From: Armatimonadota bacterium
GTDB taxonomy: Bacteria; Armatimonadota; UBA10988
Assembly (NCBI GenBank): GCA_016235455.1
Contig: JACRKZ010000068.1
Span: 1 to 64,000, forward strand
Reading direction: 5' to 3'
DNA: 64,000 nt
The translations under genes were made by a program, and so were the position numbers. Positions 1-7,315 of this stretch are shown one piece after another. The notes below the pieces were generated by a model. That model made no database searches and was not told the DNA's origin. It saw only the letters and a list, made by a program, of their open reading frames with translations. Position 1 is the first letter of the stretch, and each line of letters opens with the position of its first letter.

Positions 1-1
1 C

Positions 2-211
2 GCGGGTGCCGAGGGCCAGGTCGCCGACCACGACCGCTGGCTGGCGCTGGCCTCACCGGAGCTGCCTCGCCTCTACGACCCCGTCGACAGCAGCTCGGCA
101 GCGACGACGAAGGTGTCCGCGCAGACCTGGCATCATCCGCCGCCCGACACGGTCTGGTGGGATCTCCGCGACCTGACGCTCGGCCCCGCCGACGCCGAGC
201 CCGCCAAGTAA
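2..211 (+). CDS. C-terminal end of an unidentified protein
   Basis: An open frame enters from the left edge and ends in TAA at 209-211, giving about 69 residues that finish in the acidic tail DAEPAK. The visible part contains HDRWLALASPELPRLYDP and a tryptophan-rich stretch (TWHHPPPDTVWWDL) but no motif I can assign. The frame is the only one uninterrupted up to the stop, and it lies tail to tail with the next gene, whose stop is only 7 bases away. No function can be proposed from this fragment. Confidence 0.55.
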   Translation, partial: AGAEGQVADHDRWLALASPELPRLYDPVDSSSAATTKVSAQTWHHPPPDTVWWDLRDLTLGPADAEPAK

Positions 212-218
212 CCCGCGC

Positions 219-2687
219 TCAGCGCCGCCGCGGGCCTATCTGGCTCAGGTCGATCGGCTCGAAGCCGAGTTTGAGCGCCGGCGAGCCGGGCCGGAGCCGA
301 TAGTCGTCGTGCTCCGCATCGACAAACAGCGGGTCGGCCGCCACGCCGCCGGCGTCGTAACCGAGTTTGCGCCAGGCCTCGAGTTCGCCGCCGGGCCGGA
401 GCAGGTCCACGCCGGCCTGCCAGTAGAGATTGTGATCGGCGGTCAGCACTTCCGGCGCCATGCGGCCCAGGCTGAACAGCCGGGCCTTGGCGTCGCGGGT
501 GTAGACGATGTTGCGGCTGAACTCGCTGCCGCGCATGTTGTCGTCGTAGTTGGCAAAGAGCAGTTGGCTGGTCACCGCGTCGACGAAGAGGTTGTTGGTG
601 ACCTTGTTGGCGCGACCGCCCTGCAGCATGATGCCGCCGGTCTGGGTGCGGTAGCAGACGTTGTGGTCGACGGTGTAGCCGCCGGCGAAGCTGTCCAGAT
701 AGATGCCCCATGACATGATCACGGGCACTTCGAACCGCGACGAATAGCCGCCCGTACCGCTGACCAGGTTGTGGCGGATGATGCTGTCGCTGAGCTTGTC
801 GCGCTCGCCCTGGGTGACCTCGATCGCACCGGTGTCGTGCGTCTCCGTGCTCGTGTCGTAGACCGCGTTGTACTCGATGACGTTGCGGTAGCCGCCCATC
901 TTGATGCTGATGCCGTAGCGTGAGCTGTCGCGGATCAGGTTGTGCGCGATCAGGTTGTCCGACGCCTTGGGCCCTTGCATCACCACGCCGCCGATGTGTT
1001 TGTAGATGATACCGAGGTGCTCCATGGTGTTGTCGGTGACCGTCATGTGGTCACTATCGAGCAGCAGCACGCCGCCCTGGGCACTGGCGGTGATGCGGTT
1101 GCCCACGAACCGGCAACTGCTCGATTCCGTCGCCGCGAGCGCGTACAGGCCGGTGTTGGCGAAGGCGCAATCCTCGACCGCGATGTTCCGCGCGGCGGTC
1201 AGGTGCAGCGTGCCCTCGCTGCCCATGCCATAGCCCACCCCGCCGTCGCCCGGCTGGTAGTCGTTGCAGCCCAGCGTCAAGCCGCGGAAGCGCACGTCGT
1301 GGACCAGCCGGCCGGTCTTTGCATCACCGTCGAGCCGCAGGATGTGCCGCACGGCAGGCGCGATGACGTCCTTCAGGTCGGCTTCGGCCGCCGGTCGGAA
1401 GGAGAGCCGGCCGGCGACCCGGTCCAGGTACCACTCGCCCGGCGCATCGAGCTCCGACGGCAGGTTGTCCACGTAGAAGCGGTCACCGGGGAAGAACGAG
1501 ACGACACACTCAGGCCCTTTGACCTTCAGCGTCTGCGCCGCCGCGTCGGCCCGGTCCACCTGCACATTGAGCATGAAGGCTCGACAGGAATCGGGGTCGG
1601 ACGGCCAGATGTGCACCTCGGCCTCCGGCGCTTGGGCCCAGGCTGGCTTGATCACGCCCGGTGCGCAGGGGAGGGTGTCCTTGGACCCGCCGCCGGCGAA
1701 CCCGCTGACGCTGAGCTGCTTGCCCACAAACGCGCGGAACTTCTCCGCAGGCACCAGCACTTTGTGCTGACCGGCCGGCGGCTCCGGCGGCCGCGTGCCT
1801 TGGGGCACATAGTCCGGCCCGTCGCACAGCAGGAAGGCCACCAGGCCCAGCCCACCACCCGTCTTGTTCTCCCACTTCATCGTGTGCGCGCCGGCGACCA
1901 GGCTCAGCCGGGCGCACTTGGCCCAGGCGTAGGTGCTCCAGGCACCCGTGTCAGGCATGTTCATCAGCGGCACCGGCGTCCCACCGTCGATGCTGACCAC
2001 CGTGTGCCCAGCCATGTCGGGGATCTGGTAGCTCTTCATGTTGTGGCCGTAGTAGACCCACACGTCGTACTCGCCGGCGGCCGGGACGTTCAGGTCATAC
2101 TCCATCTGGTCGCCCACGTTGTGGATGTTGCCGACACTGCCGCTGAGCGCGCCGGGATCGGCCGCCACATAGGTATAGCCCCGGCGATGCGGGTCGGTCC
2201 GGTCGACGTTGGGGTAGCGCGCGCGCACCTGTCGCTGGCCACCGGCAAAGAGCTGGCGGAACGACCACTCGCCGGCCCTGACCGCCGGCAGGGCGACCGT
2301 CGCCACACCCTGGGCATCGCGCTGCCAGCCGGTGACCCGGCGCCCGCCGGCCAGCACGGGCTTCTCGCCGGGATAGGCGGCGTAGGTGACTGGGCACTCG
2401 GGCGTGCCGGAATCGTCGGGGCCGAAGACCACGGTCTGCGTGATCTCATACAGCCCGCCACGCAGCAGCACGGTCGCCGGCTGCCCATGGCCCACGGCGC
2501 GCACGGCGTCGCGCGCGCGCTCCAGCGTGGCGAACGGGCCGTCGGTGCGGCCGGCGTTGGCCGCGGGCAGCCGGCCCGACCAGGTGTCGCGGCCGGCGTT
2601 GGCGACGTAGAAGATCTGCTCGGCGGCGGTCGACGGCGCGATCATCACGACCACGACCAACAGGGCGGCGCGGAGTGCGTTGAACAT
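219..2687 (-). CDS. Secreted right-handed parallel beta-helix protein (possible GH141-like)
   Basis: The 822-residue product starts at ATG 2687, preceded by GGGAG about 8 bases upstream. The frame runs further upstream, but residue 1 here begins a clear Sec signal peptide (MFNALRAALLVVVVMIA, cleavage near PSTAA). The mature start FYVANAGRDTWSGRLP followed by DGPFATLERARDAVRAV is the typical entrance to large secreted beta-helix proteins, including glycoside hydrolase family 141 (fucosidase/xylanase). Residues 500-750 carry the repeated short strands of the helix (NRITASAQGG, NLIRDSSRYGI, HNLVSGTGG). It probably cuts or binds a plant or algal polysaccharide outside the cytoplasm. It is divergent from the SGNH hydrolase gene, so the two may share a control region at 2688-2832. 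The GH141 assignment is from memory and unproven; the fold is more certain. Confidence 0.8.
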   Translation of the reverse strand: MFNALRAALLVVVVMIAPSTAAEQIFYVANAGRDTWSGRLPAANAGRTDGPFATLERARDAVRAVGHGQPATVLLRGGLYEITQTVVFGPDDSGTPECPVTYAAYPGEKPVLAGGRRVTGWQRDAQGVATVALPAVRAGEWSFRQLFAGGQRQVRARYPNVDRTDPHRRGYTYVAADPGALSGSVGNIHNVGDQMEYDLNVPAAGEYDVWVYYGHNMKSYQIPDMAGHTVVSIDGGTPVPLMNMPDTGAWSTYAWAKCARLSLVAGAHTMKWENKTGGGLGLVAFLLCDGPDYVPQGTRPPEPPAGQHKVLVPAEKFRAFVGKQLSVSGFAGGGSKDTLPCAPGVIKPAWAQAPEAEVHIWPSDPDSCRAFMLNVQVDRADAAAQTLKVKGPECVVSFFPGDRFYVDNLPSELDAPGEWYLDRVAGRLSFRPAAEADLKDVIAPAVRHILRLDGDAKTGRLVHDVRFRGLTLGCNDYQPGDGGVGYGMGSEGTLHLTAARNIAVEDCAFANTGLYALAATESSSCRFVGNRITASAQGGVLLLDSDHMTVTDNTMEHLGIIYKHIGGVVMQGPKASDNLIAHNLIRDSSRYGISIKMGGYRNVIEYNAVYDTSTETHDTGAIEVTQGERDKLSDSIIRHNLVSGTGGYSSRFEVPVIMSWGIYLDSFAGGYTVDHNVCYRTQTGGIMLQGGRANKVTNNLFVDAVTSQLLFANYDDNMRGSEFSRNIVYTRDAKARLFSLGRMAPEVLTADHNLYWQAGVDLLRPGGELEAWRKLGYDAGGVAADPLFVDAEHDDYRLRPGSPALKLGFEPIDLSQIGPRRR

Positions 2688-2832
2688 GGCTCGCTCCCGC
2701 CGCTCTCTTCGCCCGACCCAGGTCACGCCCTGCCTGATGCACCGCGAGTCAGCGGAGCAGGAACAGATGCCAGGGCGGCCAACTGGTGAGCGGATGACCG
2801 GCCCCGCCGCCGCGAAGCCCCGAGAAACACCG

Positions 2833-4275
2833 ATGTCTACCGCCAGTCGCGCCTGCTGCACCTTGCTGACCCTTGCCTGCCTCGCCGTCTCGGCGCCGGC
2901 CGCCGACTTCCAGCCGCCCGACCCGCCGCAGACCACCGCGCCGCTCGGCGCCGGCATCCAGCGCGCCATGACGCTGCTGGCCACCAGCACGCCCACGCAC
3001 CACAACCGCGTGCGCATCCTCTACTACGGACAGAGCATCACGGCCCAGCAGTGGACCGGGCAGGTCACCGCCTGGCTCAAGGCGCAGTACCCCAACGCCG
3101 ACATCGAGGCCGAGAACCGCGCCATCGGCGGGTTCACCGCGCCGTCGCTGATCCGCACCGCGGAGCACGACCTCTACAGCTTCTACCCCGACCTGCTCAT
3201 CTTCCACGTCTACGGCGGCGACACCAGCGGCGAGCTGGAGAAGATCGTGCAGCGCGTGCGCCAGCGCACCACCGCCGACATCCTCATGCGCACGCCGCAC
3301 TTCCGCTGGGACACCAGCGTGCCGCGCGACGGCTCCCCCGACGACCCGAAGCACAAGGGCGCCATCGACGCGGACGAGGCCCAGGCCGTGTTCATCCGGG
3401 CCATGGCACCCAAGTATGGCCTTGAGCTGGCCGATACGCGCCTCGAATGGCAGCGCTACCTGACCAAGTACGACCTGCGCGCCAAGGACATGCTGGCCGA
3501 CGGCATCCACCTCAACCCGCTGGGTAACCAGCTCATGGCCGCGCTGGTCATCCCGCACCTGCGCTACCAAGCCGACCAGCCCACCGACACCTGGCGCAAC
3601 CGCGTGCGCGACCTGCCGGCCACGCGCGCCGCCGACGGCAGCCTCGAACTGCGCTTCGTGGGCAACCGTGTCGACGCGGTCACCGCGCCCGAGAAGACCG
3701 ACGTCCGGCCCGGCTCGGCCACGCTGCTGATCGACGGTAAGTCGCCGGCCGAGTTCCAGGAACTGCTGACCACCACGCGGCCCAGCATCTCCTACAAGAT
3801 GTGGTGGCCGGCGCTCAACGTGGCCGGCCATAGCGCGCCGCGCGTGCCGGAGAAGTGGACGCTCAAGATCACCCGCGTCGACGCCGAGGCCAAGAACTTC
3901 TGGTTCAGTGTGACCGGCTCGGTCACCGGACCCGATGGCGAGGGCGAACGCGGCAAGCGCTTCGTCTCCAACTCCGGCCGCCTGATCGTCGAGCCGGGCG
4001 ACTGGTGGATGGAAGCCACCCAGCGCTATGCGAACAACGCCGTCGTGCCCGAAGGCTTCGAGGTGACCTGGGAAGTCAAGCCCAACTACCTGACCACCTA
4101 CCAGGGCACCGTCAGCACCGACCCGACGCGCGACACCACGACGACGCTGTTCCAGGGCCTGGCGCCGGGCGAGCACACGCTCCGCCTGACGCCCAACGGC
4201 CCGCTCAACATCGCGGCCTTCCGCGTCTACAACCCACCGCTGGCGGCGCCCTTGGCGCAGCCGCTGGCGCCGTGA
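2833..4275 (+). CDS. Secreted SGNH/GDSL-type hydrolase
   Basis: The 480-residue product starts at ATG 2833, chosen because it opens a signal peptide (MSTASRACCTLLTLACLAVS, cleavage near APAA). The frame upstream of it has no coding character. SGNH block I appears as LYYGQSIT (Ser68, with GQS instead of GDS), and block V as DGIHLNPLGN (Asp223, His226), giving the Ser-Asp-His set of this esterase family. A C-terminal domain of about 200 residues rich in beta structure follows and probably binds carbohydrate. Enzymes of this type remove acetyl groups from polysaccharides or glycan side chains. The divergent beta-helix neighbour supports a role in glycan breakdown. The exact substrate cannot be told. 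Confidence 0.8.
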   Translation: MSTASRACCTLLTLACLAVSAPAADFQPPDPPQTTAPLGAGIQRAMTLLATSTPTHHNRVRILYYGQSITAQQWTGQVTAWLKAQYPNADIEAENRAIGGFTAPSLIRTAEHDLYSFYPDLLIFHVYGGDTSGELEKIVQRVRQRTTADILMRTPHFRWDTSVPRDGSPDDPKHKGAIDADEAQAVFIRAMAPKYGLELADTRLEWQRYLTKYDLRAKDMLADGIHLNPLGNQLMAALVIPHLRYQADQPTDTWRNRVRDLPATRAADGSLELRFVGNRVDAVTAPEKTDVRPGSATLLIDGKSPAEFQELLTTTRPSISYKMWWPALNVAGHSAPRVPEKWTLKITRVDAEAKNFWFSVTGSVTGPDGEGERGKRFVSNSGRLIVEPGDWWMEATQRYANNAVVPEGFEVTWEVKPNYLTTYQGTVSTDPTRDTTTTLFQGLAPGEHTLRLTPNGPLNIAAFRVYNPPLAAPLAQPLAP

Positions 4276-4398
4276 GCAACGCCACACGCGGGCTCGGGCT
4301 CGTAGTTCCGCCTTCAGGCGGTGGCCTGGGGCCAGATGAAGCCGGCGGCCGACCGTATGGCGTCGTGACGACGAACCCGGACGCCCGCCGCCCGTGCC

Positions 4399-4426
4399 GG
4401 ACCGCCACGCTGGAGCGTGGCGGTCC
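4399..4426. repeat. Perfect 12-bp inverted repeat, GGACCGCC type
   Basis: The two arms, GGACCGCCACGC at 4399-4410 and its exact complement at 4415-4426, are separated by the loop TGGA. It lies in the 202-base gap between the SGNH hydrolase and the methylase gene, with no T-run on either side. A close relative with the same GGACCGCCA core occurs at 29421-29449, so it looks like a dispersed palindrome rather than a one-off terminator. It could still slow or end transcription from the hydrolase gene. Confidence 0.6.
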
Positions 4427-4477
4427 GCCACTGGTTGCCGCTGATCCGCGCTTGGCGTTACTGCGGCAGCCCGGTCT

Positions 4478-6004
4478 GTGAGCGCCGCCGACCCGAGCTG
4501 GCGCGACCTCCTGGCGCGCATCGGCCAGGTCCCGGCCCACGACATCGGCGCCGCCTATCAGGCGCTGCTCGGCGCCGAGCGCGCGGCCTTGGGCGCCTGG
4601 TATACGCCGCTGGAACTGGTCGAGCCGATGGTGGAGGCCACGTTGCGCCCGCTGGTCGACGCCTGCGCGGCCCAGCCCGACCGCGCGGGGGCGCTGCTCG
4701 CCCTGCGCATCTGCGACCCCGCCTGCGGCTGCGGCTCCTTCTTGCTCGGCGCGGCGGCCTGGCTCGGCGGCATCCTCGCCGGGTGGCGCGGCGGCGACCT
4801 GGACACCGCCATCGCTGAGGTGACCGCCAACTGCCTGCACGGCGTCGACCTGGACCCGACCGCCATCGAACTGGCCCGCGCGCTGCTGCCCGGCGCGCAC
4901 CTCGTGTGCGCCGACGCCCTGGATGACCACACCTGGCCCGACAGCCTCGACGCCTTCATCGGCAATCCGCCGTGGGTCTCGTATGTCGGCCGCGCGGCTC
5001 AGCCCTTGTCGGCCGACACCCGGGCCCGCTACGCGCGCGACTTCCGATGCTTCCGCGGCTACCGCAACCTGCAAGGCCTGTTCGTCGAGGTGGCCGCGCG
5101 GCACCTGCGGCCCGGTGGGCGGCTCGGGCTGCTGCTGCCCAGTTCCATGGCCGAGCAGGCCGGCTACGGCCCGGTGCGCCTGGCCCACGATACAATCTGC
5201 CAGTGCGACGCCGAGCTGCCCGACTTCGGCGACGGGCGGTTCGAGGGCGTCTTCCAGCCCTGCATGGGCCTGCTCTCCACGCGCCGCGCCGCGCCGGCAC
5301 CGCCCAGCGAGGCCGCCACCTGGCCGCTGGCCCGGCCCGACCTCACGCTGGCCGCGCGCGACCTGCTGGCCTACCTCGACGCGCTGCCCAAGCTGCCACC
5401 GCACCTGTTCGGCGAACGCGGCGTGCAGACCACCCGGCCCGATCTGCCGCACCTTCGAACCGAGCCGCCCGGCATACCGCTGCGCGCCGGCGGCGACATC
5501 CGCGCCTTCGCGCTGGCGGCGCCCACCCGCTTCGCCGACCCCGCCTGGTTCGGCGCTCGCCTGCGCAGTCGTGAGACGTGGACGGACGTCTCACTTCTGA
5601 TCCGCCAGACCGCCACGGTGCCCGTCGCCGCCCTGTCCGACGGTCACGCCTTCCGCAACAGCCTGCTGGCCGGATTCGCGGACTCGTCGTATCCCGCCAC
5701 GCTGCTGCTGACCTGGCTCAACTCGTCGCCGGTGCGCTGGTATCACTTCCACCGCTGGCGCGATGCGCGGCAGGGCATGCCGCAGGTCAAGATCGGGCAT
5801 CTGCGCGCGCTGCCGGCGCCGCGCCACGACTACGTCGCGGCGTTGGGCGAGCTGGGCGCGCGGCTGTCGGCGGGCAACGCCGGCATCAGCGCGAGCGAGC
5901 AGGGGGAGCTCGATGCGCTGGCTAGCGAGGCGCTGGGGCTGAGCGCGGCGCAGCAGGCGCTGGTGGCGCGGTGGTGGTCGGGGCATCGGGAGCCGGGAGC
6001 GTGA
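4478..6004 (+). CDS. Orphan N6-adenine DNA methyltransferase (Eco57I/TaqI-like)
   Basis: The 508-residue product starts at GTG 4478. Motif I is DPACGCGSF (residues 80-88), which binds S-adenosylmethionine. The catalytic motif IV is NPPW (163-166), which marks adenine-N6 methylation. The region from residue 330 to the end (LLIRQTATVPVAAL, HAFRNSLLAGF, PQVKIGHLRALPAP) matches the TaqI-like target-recognition domain found at the C-terminus of type IIG and related enzymes. There is no nuclease domain in the protein and no restriction endonuclease gene beside it, so it is either an orphan epigenetic methylase or the remains of a restriction-modification system. The protein is shorter than full type IIG enzymes, which usually exceed 900 residues. 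Confidence 0.85.
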   Translation: MSAADPSWRDLLARIGQVPAHDIGAAYQALLGAERAALGAWYTPLELVEPMVEATLRPLVDACAAQPDRAGALLALRICDPACGCGSFLLGAAAWLGGILAGWRGGDLDTAIAEVTANCLHGVDLDPTAIELARALLPGAHLVCADALDDHTWPDSLDAFIGNPPWVSYVGRAAQPLSADTRARYARDFRCFRGYRNLQGLFVEVAARHLRPGGRLGLLLPSSMAEQAGYGPVRLAHDTICQCDAELPDFGDGRFEGVFQPCMGLLSTRRAAPAPPSEAATWPLARPDLTLAARDLLAYLDALPKLPPHLFGERGVQTTRPDLPHLRTEPPGIPLRAGGDIRAFALAAPTRFADPAWFGARLRSRETWTDVSLLIRQTATVPVAALSDGHAFRNSLLAGFADSSYPATLLLTWLNSSPVRWYHFHRWRDARQGMPQVKIGHLRALPAPRHDYVAALGELGARLSAGNAGISASEQGELDALASEALGLSAAQQALVARWWSGHREPGA

Positions 6005-6019
6005 AGAGGCAGGGAGCCG

Positions 6020-7255
6020 TCAGGCTTCAGCCATGATCGCCACCAGATCGGCGCAGCCGCTGGCCTCGGCCAGATCACGCGGCATCGCCCCGTCCATGTC
6101 GCGCGCGGCGCGGTCGGCCCCGTGGCTCAGGAGGAGCCGCAGGCAATCCTGCGTCTGCTCGTCGTTGGGCGCGGCGCCGTCCAGCAGCACATGCAGGGGT
6201 GTCTGGCCGTCGTCGTTGCGCTGGTTCGGGTCGGCCCTGTGGGCCAGCAGCGCTTCGACCAGTTCGACGTTGGCATAGCTGGCGGCGATGTGCAGCGCCG
6301 TGCGGCCCTCGTCGGCGACCGCGTTGACGTCCGCGCCATGCTCGATGAGGCAACGCAGGGCTGCCGCGCTGGCCGAGTGGGCCGCGCGGCCCAGTGGTGT
6401 GTAGCCGAGGCAGTCGCGCACCTCAAGCAGCGCGCCGGCGCCGAGCAGCGTCTCCATGGCGGCGATGGATTCCGCCGCCGCGGCGTGGTGCAGAGCCGTA
6501 CTTTCGAGGCTGTCCAGCGCGTCACGGTCGGCCCCATGCGCCAACAAGAGGCGGACCGCGTCTGGCCGATCAGCCACAGCGGCGGCGTGCAGCGGGCGCG
6601 ACTGCTGGCCATCGGCCAAGCTCGGATCGACACCTTCGGCCAGCAAGTGGCGCAGGACGGCCTCATCGCCGGTCAACGCAGCGCGATGCACGACTGGCCA
6701 GGCTTCGTCGTGCGGCAGCAGGAAGAGCGCCGCCTCGCGACAGGCGTAGCTCACCGCCAGCTCAAGCGGGCTGCTCGGTTCGAGGGCACTGGCCACGTAC
6801 GGTGCGCCAATGGACAGCAGGTACTCCAGGATCGGCACACTACCACCTGTGGCAGCCTCCTGGAGCAGCGACGAGCCGTCGTTGTTGGGGCTCAGGCTGG
6901 CACCATGTTCGACCAGCAGTTGCACGAGCTGCAGATTGCCCACCCCGCCAACAGCGCGTTGCAGGGGCGTCTCATCGGCGCCCGGCGCACCGTCAACCAG
7001 GGCGCCGTAGTCCAGCAACAGGCGCGCCTGCTCGGTCTGGCCGAAGAGCGCCACCCACACCAGCGCGCAGTAGCCCAGCAGACCTTTGGCGTTCGGGTCG
7101 GCGCCTTGCTCCAGAAGCTGCGCCATCTGGACCGCGTCATCGTCCTCGATGGCCTGGTGTAGCGCCAAGTCCTGAGCCGACGGCGCCGTCGGCTCAGCCG
7201 GCTCAGCGGGCGCCGGCTCGCTCTTGCCACCGAACAAGCGACTCAAGCAACCCAT
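6020..7255 (-). CDS. Ankyrin-repeat protein
   Basis: The 411-residue product starts at ATG 7255. After a short low-complexity head (PAPAEPAEPTAPS) the whole protein is made of about ten ankyrin units of 33 residues, seen as repeated GADPNAKG, GADRDALDSL, GADVNAVADEGRTALHIAA and NDDGQTPLHVLLDG. Ankyrin repeats bind other proteins, so this is an adaptor or inhibitor rather than an enzyme. There is no signal peptide or clear membrane segment, although the MGCLSRLFGGK start is basic and could sit at the membrane. It ends 15 bases from the tail of the methylase gene on the other strand. Partner and role are unknown. Confidence 0.9.
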   Translation of the reverse strand: MGCLSRLFGGKSEPAPAEPAEPTAPSAQDLALHQAIEDDDAVQMAQLLEQGADPNAKGLLGYCALVWVALFGQTEQARLLLDYGALVDGAPGADETPLQRAVGGVGNLQLVQLLVEHGASLSPNNDGSSLLQEAATGGSVPILEYLLSIGAPYVASALEPSSPLELAVSYACREAALFLLPHDEAWPVVHRAALTGDEAVLRHLLAEGVDPSLADGQQSRPLHAAAVADRPDAVRLLLAHGADRDALDSLESTALHHAAAAESIAAMETLLGAGALLEVRDCLGYTPLGRAAHSASAAALRCLIEHGADVNAVADEGRTALHIAASYANVELVEALLAHRADPNQRNDDGQTPLHVLLDGAAPNDEQTQDCLRLLLSHGADRAARDMDGAMPRDLAEASGCADLVAIMAEA

Positions 7256-7315
7256 GGCAGTCCCCCCACTGTGGTTCTCGCTTCCCCTTCATGGCCGGCG
7301 ATCAGGCGCTGTCCG

